In this document: one piece after another, positions 11,797-21,668 of the stretch
Position numbering within the stretch: the first letter of the stretch is position 1
How the letters are laid out: each line of letters opens with the position of its first letter
Source: Agapanthus africanus
Taxonomy: Eukaryota; Streptophyta; Magnoliopsida; Asparagales; Amaryllidaceae
Assembly (NCBI GenBank): GCA_030015575.1
Contig: CM057344.1
Location: 598,804,410 to 598,868,409 of the forward strand
Direction: 5' to 3'
DNA length: 64,000 nucleotides
Notes under the pieces: generated by a model
What the model was told of the DNA's origin: nothing
Seen by the model: only the letters and a program-made list of their open reading frames with translations
The model's database searches: none
Program-made: the position numbers and the translations under genes

Positions 11797-13397
11797 CGAG
11801 AAGCATATGCGATCACCCGGCCATGCTGCATCAATACGCATCCTAACCCCACTCGCGAAGCATCACAGTAGACCACAAATCCGCCTGATCCCGAAGGCAA
11901 AGATAATACCGGCGCCGTAGTCAAACACGTCCGTAGCTGCTGAAAACTGTGCTCGCACTCCTCCGTCCAGACGAAGGGAACTCCCTTCCGGGTCAAACCG
12001 GTCAAAGGTGCAGCTATACGGGAGAAGTCCTGAAACAAACGCCTGTAGTAGCCCGCCAGGCCTAGAAAACTACGGATCTCAGTAACCGATGTTGGTCGGG
12101 GCCACCGCTGAACAGCCTCAATCTTCTTCGGGTCCACACATATGCCGTCTCTCGTAATCATGTGACCCAAGAATCCGACGCTGTCCAGCCAAAATGCACA
12201 CTTGGAGAACTTCACGAAAAGCTGGTACTCCCTCAGAGTCTGTAACGTAATCCGCAGGTGCTGCTCGTGCTCCTCTCGGCTCCGGGAGTACACCAAAATA
12301 TCGTCGATGAACACGATGATGAACAAGTCAAGATACGGCCTGAAGGTACGGTTCATCAAATCCATAAATGCTGCGGGGGCATTGGTGAGTCTGAACGACA
12401 TCACCAGAAACTCATAGTGGCCATAGCGTGTACGGAAGGCTGTCTTCGGTATATCCTCCTGTCGGACTCGCAGCTGGTGGTATCCTGATCGTAAGTCGAT
12501 CCTCGAAAAATAACCCGCACCCTGGAGTTGGTCGAACAAATCATCAATGCGTGGCAACGGATATCTATTCCGAACGGTCACCTTGTTCAACTGGCGGTAG
12601 TCGACACATAAGTGCAAGCTTCCGTCCTTCTTCTTGACAAACAGGACCGGAGCACCCCATGAAGAAACACTGGGTCGAATAAGTCCCTTATCTAGCAAAT
12701 CTTGCAGCTGAACCTTCAACTCTCTAAGTTCCGCCGGGGCTATCCGATAAGGCGGTATAGAAATAGGCCCCGAGCCGGGAATCAAATCGATACAGAACTC
12801 AACATCGCGCTCAGGCGGCAGTCCTGGCAGCTCGTCAGGGAAAACATCGGGAAACTCGCATGCAATCGGAACCTGGTCCAATGGAACATCCGTAGCTCTA
12901 GTATCGCATACACAGGCTAGAAATCCCCGACATCCCTTCCTCAACAGCTGATCAGCGCGGAGAGAAGAAATCAAAATGTGAGGGGCGGCACCACGGTCCC
13001 CCTGCACAACAAAAGCCGATTCGCCGGGAAAACAAAATCTAACTGTCTTTTCACGGCAGTCCACCGACGCATAGCACGTGGCTAACCAATCCATGCCCAA
13101 AAGAACATCGAAATCCAACATCTTAAGAAGGATCAGGTCGACGGGCAGCTCTCGCTCGCCAATACGAACGGTGCAGGATCGGAACACGTGCCTAGCAATA
13201 AAAGACTCTCCCACAGGAGTGGTCACAACAAGCGGCTGATCAAGCAAACCTGACTCTCTACCCAAACTCGGCACGAAGTGTGTAGAAACGTAAGAGTGCG
13301 TGGATCCGGGATCGAACAACACGTGTGCATCAATAGAGCATACTGATAGGGTACCTGTAACGACGGCATTGGATGCCTGCGCATCCTGGGGTGTCAA
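11797..13397 (-). pseudogene. Element A protease, reverse transcriptase and N-terminal RNase H
   Basis: One open frame of 530-odd codons. The protease active site is [13 protein letters not shown], followed by [10 protein letters not shown] motifs follow in order: [30 protein letters not shown], the block [12 protein letters not shown] (the family usually has MPFGLTNAP, so two substitutions at a conserved site), FIDDILVYS with the catalytic Asp pair, and FLGHMIT. RNase H begins at [20 protein letters not shown] and stops at SRQL where E1 is inserted. The Met at 13397 is not a real start: the frame reads open upstream as [11 protein letters not shown], so gag and pol were once fused and are now separated by a frameshift near 13400. 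Confidence 0.88.
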
Positions 13398-14653
13398 TGC
13401 AAAAACTCGGGCCTACCTCCTCCAATAGCGGGCTGACCTCGGCCTAGGCCTCTGCCTCCTCGTCCTCTCTGGGTCGGTGCGCCGCGCCCACGGCCTCTGG
13501 GTACACCTAACTGGCGTGGAGCATCGCCTGTGGCAGGAAGTAGAGCTCTCTGAGGAAGGGGTGGTGATGGAGGTAGAGTCACATGCGGAACTGTCGCCGC
13601 ACCCTGTCGCCTCACTGGACAATCTCTAATACGATGGTGCAGACTCCCGCACCTAGAGCACCCTGGCGACGACTGCTGTCCCTGCATATACGATCCGTAC
13701 AGCTGACCTCGTCCGAACCCTCTGCCGGTCCTATCTCTCGGGATGAATCTGGCAGGCTGTCTCTGATCTGGTGTGCCGGTACGAATCCTCTTCGGCCTGG
13801 GAACGGCCGACGTCGCTGAAATACGTGTCTCCATCCACAATGTTGTATCCATAGCTGCCGAATAGGTATCGAAATGCTGGGCGCCAATGGCAAGATATAG
13901 CTGGGCATCCAGTCCCTGTATGAACCTCTTCACCCTCTTCGCTTCGGTATCTACCAGGTACGGGGCATATCGGGAAAACTGTGTAAACTGAACGTCATAC
14001 TCAGACACCGTCATCCCAGGTGTCTTGACCAAGGCCTCGAAACTACGAGCTCTGGCGTCGCGAACGCTTTCTGGGAGGAAACGGGCAAGGAAAACTGCTG
14101 TGAACTCGGTCCAGGTCATGGGCGGCAGACCTGCAGCTCGACCTCTCAGAACTGACTCCCACCATATCTGTGCGAGACCCTCTAGTCGGAAACTCGCAAG
14201 CTCTACCCAGCGATCATCAGAACATCTCAGCGAACGGCAGATCCTGGCCAAGCTGTCAAGGAACGTCTGCGGGTCCTCTGCTGTATCGGTACCCATGAAA
14301 ACTGGAGGTCTCGGCCTCATGAACTCCTGTAGTGAAACCGGGATGGTCACGGCGGTAGCAGTAGGAGCAGGTATCATAGTGGTCTGGGATGTAGTAGGTA
14401 CGTCCTCCGGCCTCGATGCACGACTGGCTGCAACTAGAGATCCTACCATCTAACGTAGCTCCTGCATACTCCCCATCATTTGTCGCAACTCCTCCATACC
14501 AGTCTCAAGTCTGTCCATACGGCCTGGGGAAGGTGGATCGGTCTGTCCCTGCGGCGTAGGCATACCACCCTGCTCAGTCCTAGTCTCGGACGAGCCAGCT
14601 CGAATCTCGTCTCGGACGGTAGCCCTCTGCGCTCTGGTAGCCCTCTGCGGCAT
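13394..14653 (-). pseudogene. Element A gag
   Basis: The likely start is the ATG at 14653 (MPQRATRAQ). The frame is interrupted by an in-frame TAG at 14450-14452 and resumes at once. The Gag core carries VELASFRLEGLAQIWWES, FLARFLPESVRDARARSF and a zinc knuckle CSRCGSLHHRIRDC (CX2CX4HX4C) before an Arg/Gly-rich tail. It overlaps the pol frame by 4 bp because of a frameshift. Gag forms the particle and packages RNA. Confidence 0.85.
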
Positions 14654-14872
14654 AGTGACTGGTACAGAAAACAGGACAATAAGAACGGTGCAATAGAATC
14701 GAAGGATACATGGAATTGAAGAAGGAATTTCCAAGCAAATATATCCTAAAGTCACCTAGGCGGAGTACCGCATCGCAAGTATGCCGCGGACATACGTACG
14801 CTGCGCTACCCTGCTTAAGTCACTTACTCCATCTACTAAGGGTCATCCTACACTCGGAAGGTGAAACCTATC

Positions 14873-14884
14873 GCTCTGATACCA
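14873..14884 (-). other. Element A primer-binding site (initiator tRNA-Met)
   Basis: The minus strand reads TGGTATCAGAGC, a perfect match to the last 12 nt of plant initiator tRNA-Met. The following bases match the tRNA only loosely. It lies four bases from the LTR end at 14889. The 14654-14872 stretch is the untranslated leader. Confidence 0.85.
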
Positions 14885-14888
14885 ACTT

Positions 14889-15277
14889 TGTCACGACCCG
14901 CAAAGTACGGAACGCGACCGGCACTTAAGTTACGAAACGTCTCAAGGCGTCCGTAAAATAAGTAAGCCGAAACCCAGAATACAAAACCCAACTAAAATTT
15001 TAGAGTGAAGGAAAACCAATTTATATTCTGCTTTGCTCCCGTCTGGGACTTATTTTACAAGGAAATTCTGCATGAATTTTGGGAAAAAGGAAAGTTATTT
15101 TAAAAGGGGAATTTGATATGGTAATGGAGTAAAATGGTTAAATAAATTGGTTTTCCTTCACTCTAAAATTTTAGTTGGGTTTTGTATTTTGGGTTTCGGC
15201 TTACTTATTTTACGGACGCCTTGAGACGTTTCGTAACTTAAGTGCCGGTCGCGTTCCGTACTTTGCGGGTCGTGACA
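14889..15277 (-). repeat. 389-bp LTR with long inverted arms, 5' of element A
   Basis: It starts TGTCACGACCCG and ends CGGGTCGTGACA. The outer roughly 135 bp on each side (14889-15024 and 15143-15277) are almost perfect inverted copies, leaving only about 118 bp of unique centre, so the whole unit is a giant hairpin. A TATA-like TATAAAT on the minus strand near 15018-15024 may be its promoter. The left end adjoins the primer-binding site; the right end adjoins a purine-tract-like run. It does not match the partial 3' LTR at 1-472. Confidence 0.7.
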
Positions 15278-15290
15278 TCCCCCCTCCCGA
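15278..15290 (-). other. Purine-tract-like run next to the 389-bp LTR
   Basis: The minus strand reads TCGGGAGGGGGGA directly before the LTR start TGTCACGACC. This is what a 3' end of an older element would look like, so the LTR at 14889-15277 may have served two elements. Confidence 0.5.
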
Positions 15291-15310
15291 CGGGGTCCCT
15301 CTGACTCCGG

Positions 15311-15661
15311 ATGATTCTCGCGGCCGTGCTTGCCGACATCCCTCCTCACCCGGCGGAGATGACCCTGGCGATGCTTGACGCGGCTGAAGAAAAGCTCGAG
15401 GGCTTTCACGAAGCGTGCCTGATTACTCAGGCTTTGAAGGATTGCTCAATTCACCTGCTGAGCCAAATAAAGGCCCGGCGAGCTATTATGTTTGTTTTCG
15501 CGGACGAACATGGCGCCGATCGATGGGGAGCAACTCCTCGCGAGAACCGTCGCTTCGATGTGCTGGAGAAAGCAGAGAGAGAGATGGAGAATTTTGTTCT
15601 TTGCTTTGTTAACCCTTGTGCTACTGATCCTGTGTTTGGTGACCTTTTCCCGCTAGCGTAG
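15311..15661 (+). pseudogene. Opposite-strand ORF fragment in the 3' region of element B
   Basis: A 116-codon plus-strand frame, opposite to the element's own genes. It contains AMLDAAEEKLEGFHEAC and KDCSIHLLSQIKARRAI and is mostly alpha-helical in composition; no domain is recognised. It is followed by T-rich, 3'-UTR-like sequence with AATAAA near 15752. Tat elements are known to carry extra antisense ORFs in their 3' regions; this looks like the C-terminal remnant of one (inference). The natural start is missing because element A has replaced the sequence to the left. Confidence 0.45.
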
Positions 15662-16045
15662 TATATTTAAATTAGTCTCTTTTTTTTCTGTATGCTTTAT
15701 GCTGAACTTCCATGTAGGCTTGGTACTCGTATGTATGTTTTCGCTTGCATAAATAAACTTTGTGTTCTTCTTATAAGAACTTTCTTTAATTATCAACACT
15801 ATCATCATGTCGCATGCACATTAAAGCTTTGAATATTATTTCTTTTTCGGATGTTCATATAATTGCGAACACATGCTCGATAGGATAAACGTCGGAAATT
15901 TTCTCGTTGCTTTTCATACCAGGTGATGTGAGCGCGTTTTAGATCGATTATTGCTGTCGACTGGAAGCCCATTTATGCGGTCTTGAGCGTGTATGTCCCG
16001 TTTCCAAGGTTGCGGTCGCGAAAGTGAGCTTACGTGGTCTGATAG

Positions 16046-16420
16046 GGCGACACGTGGCGAACATATTGTTGTGCGAGAAAAGGGCTCGGCCGTAAATTCT
16101 CGGAGAGGGAGCTGGCTTCTAAGGCGCTGAGCGAGCTTCAAGCTAGTCTCACTGCCAAGGCCAACAAAGCATATGAACACTGGCGGGTGCTTCAAGAGTC
16201 CATCAAAGAGGTGGTGTCTCTCGATAAAGCTGCCACGTTCACTCGTGAAAGGGTCGGGGCCCATAAGGCCACCGAGAAAGAGCTTGAAGGTCGGCTTGCT
16301 TTGTATCAAGCCCAGCAGGCTCAGGCGGAGGCTCATCTTCTGGAGATCTTGAATCATGAAGCCGTGACTCAGCAACAGAAAGATGATCTGGAAAAATTGC
16401 TACATCGCCCGCCGGTTTGA
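16046..16420 (+). pseudogene. Coiled-coil ORF fragment, opposite strand, 3' region of element B
   Basis: The frame is open from just after a stop at 16043 to the stop at 16420. It is rich in Glu, Lys, Ala and Gln in heptad-like spacing (KALSELQASLTAKANKAYE, then HKATEKELEGRLALYQAQQA, then QQQKDDLEKLLHR), which predicts a coiled coil. There is no obvious Met at the start. A T-rich, 3'-UTR-like stretch follows. It is probably the C-terminal end of an additional antisense ORF, as described in Ogre/Retand elements, but a captured host gene piece cannot be excluded. Confidence 0.45.
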
Positions 16421-16586
16421 AGACTTGTATCTTTTCCTTTCTTTTTTGTACATACTCATGGATGAGAGTATTTTCCTTTTGTTTTTTAATGAATTGTACT
16501 TTGCGGACAATTTATCTTGGCCTACTTGCAGGACATCGATGGCTTAGGATTCAGGGTTAAGATCTGCCTCCTAAGACTTTTGATCT

Positions 16587-16770
16587 TTGTGAGTCGTGAT
16601 GGATCTCATAAAAAGTTTTTCTCCCTACAGGTCGAGAGGATCCCGCAGGCGTAAGTTCTTCTTAAGGATCGTGAGGATTCTTAAGCGGGTTTTTCCTTGG
16701 GAGTCGTAAGGATCTCACAAGAGAGTTTTCTTCCTTGCAGGTCGTGAGGACCCGCATGTGCTGGATGCGA
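16587..16770 (-). repeat. Hairpin array, constant GTGAG-type loop (five copies)
   Basis: Five imperfect hairpins spaced 30-50 bp. The best has arms CTTAAGGATC (16661-16670) and GATTCTTAAG (16676-16685) around loop GTGAG, with one G-T wobble. The others keep TC before and GA after a 5-nt loop (GTGAG, GTAAG, GAGAG) while the arms vary. Same family as 20505-21035 and 44360-44535. Confidence 0.7.
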
Positions 16771-16840
16771 TCACCCTTATCCGTATTTCACGGGGTCAGG
16801 GGTTGGTTTGGGATGGTTTCCAGGGTGTCGTTTGGTTGCA

Positions 16841-16914
16841 GGGACCCGTCACCTCTTTGAAGACGTTGAGCAATTACAACGCCAGGTATCAAAGGAGCAA
16901 AGAGATGTACCCTT
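16841..16914 (-). repeat. Structured module, copy 1
   Basis: About 74 bp from GGGACCCGTC to GATGTACCCTT. Nested arms CTTTGA (16855-16860) with TCAAAG (16889-16894), and CGTTG (16864-16868) with CAACG (16877-16881). Recurs at 32039, 40032 and 40590. A short GGAC/GTCC hairpin run follows at 16950-17035. Confidence 0.7.
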
Positions 16915-17035
16915 AAACCAAGGTAGAATCAGTACAGAATCAGGCTGGTTGATCGTTAGTTTTAAGACATTACGGTCGAGGTTAAGGACATCATAGTCCG
17001 TGGATTTTAAGGACTCCACAGTCCGATGTTTGCTC

Positions 17036-19812
17036 TGGATGCTTCACACGGGTTCACTGCCGTGCTTGGCGAGGACCAGGCTCTGCTCTGGGCGTTTTCT
17101 GCGGGGTCAAAGAGTGACATTATCCGCGTTCCACGTGACCAGGAATTTGCACTAGATGCTTCACACGGGTTCACTGCCGTGTTCGGCGAGGACTAGGCTC
17201 CGCTCTGGATGCTTCACACGGGTTCACTGCTGTGCTCTGCGAGGACCAGGATCCGCTCTGGACGTTTTCCACGGGGTCAAAGAGTGACATTATCCGCGTT
17301 CCACGTGACCAGGAATTTTGCACTAGATGCTTCACTGCCGTGTTCGGCGAGGACTAGGCTCCGCTCTGGATGCTTCACACGGGTTCACTGCCGTGTTCGG
17401 CGAGGACTAGGCTCCGCTCTGGATGCTTCACACGGGTTCACTGCCGTGTTCGGCGAGGACTAGGCTCCGCTCTGGATGCTTCACACGGGTTCACTGCCGT
17501 GCTCTGTGAGGACCAGGATCCGCTCTGGACGTTTTCCACGGGGTCAAAGAGTGACGTTATCCGCGTTCCACGTGACCAGGAATTTTGCACTAGATGCTTC
17601 ACACGGGTTCACTGCCGTGTTCGGCGAGGACTAGGCTCCGCTCTGGATGCTTCACACGGGTTCATTGCCGTGCTCTGCGAGGACCAGGATCCGCTCTGGA
17701 CGTTTTCCACGTGGTCAAAGAGTGACGTTATCCGCGTTCCACGTGACCAGGAATTTTGCACTAGATGCTTCACACGGGTTCACTGCCGTGTTCGGCGAGG
17801 ACCAGGCTCCGCTCTGGATGCTTCACACGGGTTCACTGCCGTGCTCTACGAGGACCAGGATCCGCTCTGGACGTTTTCCACGGGGTCAAAGAGTGATATT
17901 ATCCGCATTCCATGTGACTAGGAATTTTGCACTAGATGCTTCACACGGGTTCACTGCCGTGTTCGGCGAGGACTAGGTTCCGCTCTGGATGCTTCACACG
18001 GGTTCACTGCCGTGCTCTGCGAGGACCAGGATCCGCTCTGGACGTTTTCCACGGGGTCAAAGAGTGACATTATCCGCGTTCCACGTGACCAGGAATTTTG
18101 CACTAGATGCTTCACACGGGTTCACTGCCGTGTTCGGCGAGGACTAGGCTCCACTCTGGATGCTTCACACGGGTTCACTGCCGTGCTCTGCGAGGACGAG
18201 AATCCGCTCTGGACGTTTTCCACGGGGTCAAAGAGTGACGTTATCCGCGTTCCACGTGACCAGGAATTTTGCACTAGATGCTTCACACGGGTTCACTGCC
18301 GTGTTCGGCGAGGACTAGGCTCCTCTCTGGATGCTTCACACGGGTTCACTGCCGTGCTCTGCGAGGACCAGGATCCGCTCTGGACGTTTTCCACGGGGTC
18401 AAAGAGTGACATTATCCGCGTTCCACGTGACCAGGAATTTTGCCCTAGATGCTTCACACGGGTTCACTGCCGTGTTCGGCAAGGACTAGGCTCCGCTCTG
18501 GATGCTTCACACGGGTTCACTGCCGTACTCTGCGAGGACCAGGATCCGCTCTGGACGTTTTCCACGGGGTCAAAGAGTGACGTTATCCGCGTTCCACGTG
18601 ACCAGGAATTTTGCACTAGATGCTTCACATGGGTTCACTGCCGTGTTCGGTGAGGACTAGGCTCCGCTCTGGATGCTTCACACGGGTTCACTGCCGTGCT
18701 CTGCGAGGACCAGGATCCGCTCTGGACGTTTTCCACGGGGTCAAAGAGTGACGTTATCCGCGTTCCACGTGACCAGGAATTTTGCACTAGATGCTTCACA
18801 TGGGTTCACTGCCGTGTTCGGTGAGGACTAGGCTCCGCTCTGGATGCTTCACACGGGTTCACTGCCGTGCTCTGCGAGGACCAGGATCCGCTCTGGACGT
18901 TTTCCACGGGGTCAAAGAGTGACATTATCCGCGTTCCACGTGACCAGGAATTTTGCCCTAGATGCTTCACACGGGTTCACTGCCGTGTTCGGCGAGGACT
19001 AGGCTCCGCTCTGGATGCTTCACACGGGTTCACTGCCGTGCTCTGTAAGGACCAGGATCCGCTCTGGACGTTTTCCACGGGGTCAAAGAGTGACGTTATC
19101 CGCGTTCCACGTGACCAGGAATTTTGCACTAGAAGCTTCATACGGGTTCACTGCTGTGTTCGGTGAGGACTAGGCTCCGCTCTGGATGCTTCACACGGGT
19201 TCACTGCCGTGCTCTGCGAGGACCAGGATCCGCTCTGGACGTTTTCCACGGGGTCAAAGAGTGACATTATCCGCGTTCCACGTGACCAGGAATTTTGCAC
19301 TAGATGCTTCACACGGGTTCACTGCCGTGTTCGGTGAGGACTAGGCTCCGCTCTGGATGCTTCACACGGGTTCACTGCCGTACTCTGCGAGGACCAGGAT
19401 CCGCTCTGGACGTTTTCCACGGGATCAAAGAATGACGTTATCCACGTTCCACGTGACCAGGAATTTTGCACTAGATGCTTCACACGGGTTCACTGCCATG
19501 TTCGGCGAGGACTAGGCTCCGCTCTGGATGCTTCATACGGGTTCACTGCCGTACTCTGCGAGGACCAGGATCCGTTCTGGACGTTTTCCACGGGGTCAAA
19601 GAGTGACGTTATCCGCGTTCTACGTGACCAGGAATTTGCACTAGATGCTTCACACGGGTTCACTGCCATGTTCGGCGAGTACTAGGCTCCGCTCTGGATG
19701 CTTTGCACGGGTTCACTGTCGTGCTCTGCGAGGACCAGGATCCGCTCTGGACATTTCCAACGGGGTCAAAGAGTGACATTATCCACGTTCCACGTGTCCA
19801 GGAATTTTGTTG
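17036..19812. repeat. 171-bp tandem repeat array in the 3' region of element B
   Basis: From 17501 to 19553 a marker motif (CTCTGCGAGGACCAGG) recurs every 171 bp thirteen times; the last step is 170 and the first steps are irregular. Each monomer is three related pieces of 53, 53 and 65 bp: two begin GATGCTTCACACGGGTTCAC and the third begins GACGTTTTCCACGGGGTCAA, so the unit is itself an old triplication. At 17330-17460 extra copies of one 53-61-bp piece break the rhythm. Because 171 is divisible by 3, long frames stay open through the array; they are not genes. Arrays of this kind in Tat 3' regions are a known source of satellite DNA. Confidence 0.95.
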
Positions 19813-20099
19813 GTTGTATCCGCATTTCACGGAGTTGGGATTCGACTCTCGGTCATCTGTGCGCCGCCGAGTCATGGAACTGAGAGTTGCCGCTGTTCCG
19901 CTTTGCTTGATGTTGTGTCCGCTGCAATGAGACGAACGTCGAGATGATCTCTAGGCTATCTGTGACTCATCGAGATTTGGCTTTTTCTTCCGATGAAACC
20001 TGGGAGGGGAGGAGTGCGATTCCTTCTTTGTTTGCGCCCCTAGATTGTATACAGAGATTGATGTAATATCACCTGTAGGGCATAAATTTCATTTTTTGT

Positions 20100-20375
20100 T
20101 TTATTTCTTTTTCCGCGATGCTCTATCATTTCAGCTTTTACATCGCGAAGGTCGCGATTGCCCCATCATTTCGGCTATTTTTCGCGGTGCCCAATCATTT
20201 CGGCTATTTGTTTTATTTTTACTCGCTGTTTTTTATTGCGAGTTGCCCAACCATTTCGGCTATATTTTTTTTTATGCATATATTTTTACTTGCTACTTTT
20301 TATTGCAAGTTGCCCTATCATTTCGGCTATTTCGTATGCATGTGTGGCTTGCTGGCTTTTCGCCGCAAGCTTGGG
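20100..20375 (-). repeat. Hairpins followed by the constant tail CATTTCGGC
   Basis: Repeated units made of a hairpin and the tail TGCCCNATCATTTCGGCTAT. Arms: ATCGCGA/TCGCGAT (20142-20158), ACTCGC/GCGAGT (20221-20243), ACTTGC/GCAAGT (20288-20310), GCTTGC/GCAAGC (20347-20370). Arm changes are paired. A related set lies at 45000-45170 in element C. Confidence 0.75.
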
Positions 20376-20504
20376 ATTAGACACCGATTTTGGCATCAGC
20401 ACCGCTACAACTGGGATATTGCCAGGAGCGAATCATCATTTGCCTCTGTCGATATTGAACAAAGGTGGCTTAGTAAACAGGGTTAGGCTCCTGCCGACTA
20501 AGGC

Positions 20505-21035
20505 TTTTGACTTCATGAGCTGTAAGGGTCTCGCGAAGGTACTTCTCCCTACAAGTCGTGAGGATCTTGCAGGTGTATTTTCTCCTTAGGAATCGTGAGG
20601 ATTCCTAAGTGTATGTTCCTCTGTAAGTCGTAAGGATCCTACAAGAGGGTTTTCTCCTTATAAGTCGAGAGGACTTATAAGGGTTGTTCACCATATAGAC
20701 ATATCCCCAGTCACGGGTGTGACTTTGCTGGGGAAATGTTTATTCGCGCCCGTGGATTGTGTACAAGGGTCAGTATTGAGCCACTTGTAGGGCAATATCG
20801 AAGGTTGTGGGGGTTGCTTAAGCACAGGTTCAGGTTTCTGTGACTTAAGGCTTTCAAATCTTATGAGCCGTGAGGGTCCCATAAAAGAGTTCTCCTTACG
20901 AGTCGTGAGGATCTCGCAAGTGTAATTTCTCCTTAGGAATCGTGAGGACTCCAAAGTGTGTTGCTCCCTTGTGAGTCGTAAGGATCTCACGCGGGTGGTT
21001 TCTCCTTATAAGGTTGTGAGGACCCTGTAAGTTTC
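20505..21035 (-). repeat. Hairpin array, constant GTGAG-type loop (about ten copies)
   Basis: Two perfect members: arms CTTAGGAATC and GATTCCTAAG around GTGAG (20585-20609), and CCTTATAAGTC and GACTTATAAGG around GAGAG (20656-20682). The others have one or two mismatches or a single bulged base. The two blocks (20505-20690, 20865-21035) are separated by a copy of the GTATAC-type module near 20750. Confidence 0.8.
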
Positions 21036-21038
21036 TTT

Positions 21039-21170
21039 TAACGAGGTTGCGCCCTTTCAGGTTTTCACAAACACTCGTCGGTAGCCCTGCCGTTTTTACT
21101 CACGGAGCCCTTTCGGGTTTTCATCCGTGCCCTTTTTGCTTACGGACATACCTTTCTTTTTATTCTTTTC

Positions 21171-21223
<53 letters not shown>

Positions 21224-21345
21224 CGAGGTCGCGCCCTTTCGGGTTTTCACGAACACTCGCCGGTAGCCCTGCTGTTTTTACTCACGGAGCCCTTTCGGGT
21301 TTTCATCCGTGCCCTTTTTGCTTATGGACATACCGTTTTTATTTT
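21039..21345. repeat. Direct duplication separated by a (TA)n run
   Basis: About 115 bp beginning ACGAGGT-GCGCCCTTTC (T/C variable) occur at about 21039-21155 and again at 21221-21340 with a few changes. Between them is an uninterrupted TA dinucleotide run at about 21174-21221. Confidence 0.85.
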
Positions 21346-21414
21346 TTTATTTTTATATATCGGCTTTGAGGTATTGCAATCCACCGTAGTTTATCGACGT
21401 CTCGGTCAGCGGCT

Positions 21415-21590
21415 AGTTTTAGGACATAGTGGTCCATTGTTAGTTTAAGGACGTTTAGGTCCGATGTTAGTTTAAGGACGTTTCGGTCCGTTGTTAGTTT
21501 AAAGACGTTTCGGTCCGTTGTTAGTTTAAGGACGTTTCGGTCCGCCGTTAGTTTAAGGATGTTTTGGTCCGCTGTTAAGGATGCTGGTTA
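21415..21590 (-). repeat. GGAC-N6-GTCC hairpin array after the integrase of B
   Basis: Units of about 28 bp with the pattern TTTAAGGACGTTTCGGTCC: four-base arms GGAC/GTCC, variable six-base loop, spacer GTTAGTTTAA. Same type as 31590-32020 and 39990-40575. Confidence 0.8.
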
Positions 21591-21668
21591 CTACCTAGAG
21601 TTCGGGCTTAGGAAGATAGCGAGCGGACATAATCGTCGTCATCTATCATTGACCTAGACCTTGACCCG

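Larger units (their letters stand above)
1..15277 (-). mobile_element. Element A: chromovirus-type Ty3/Gypsy retrotransposon, split by E1 and cut by the window edge
   Basis: Read on the minus strand the order is LTR (14889-15277), primer-binding site, gag (13394-14653), protease-RT-RNase H (11797-13397), a 9.4-kb insertion, the rest of RNase H plus integrase and a chromodomain-like tail (507-2347), a polypurine tract, and the start of a 3' LTR running off the window. The domain order PR-RT-RH-IN-chromodomain and the tail motif around PVEILDRQVKKLR fit the Tekay/Del chromovirus lineage of Ty3/Gypsy (family knowledge). The element is dead: in-frame stops at 985-987, 1576-1578 and 14450-14452, frameshifts near 720-760 and 13400, and the nested insertion. 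The two LTR starts do not match each other, so the element may be chimeric. Confidence 0.85.

Noticed and set aside
12202-12920. Plus-strand ORFs across the A reverse transcriptase
   Set aside because: Shadows on the strand opposite clear RT and protease coding sequence.
15311-15661. Host gene exon on the plus strand
   Set aside because: It lies in the 3' region of B, lacks a start, and has the position expected of a Tat antisense ORF; kept only as a fragment.
17209-19166. Several long plus-strand ORFs (up to 213 codons) in the 171-bp array
   Set aside because: The period is divisible by three, so any frame without a stop in one monomer stays open. No domain is seen and point changes break the frame repeatedly.
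17501-19723. Centromeric alpha-satellite because of the 171-bp period
   Set aside because: Only the length agrees. The sequence is unrelated, the host is a plant, and the array is short and inside a Tat element.
20142-20158. Rho-independent bacterial terminators (GC-rich hairpin with T run)
   Set aside because: The window is eukaryotic; the hairpins belong to a repeated module family in a retrotransposon.
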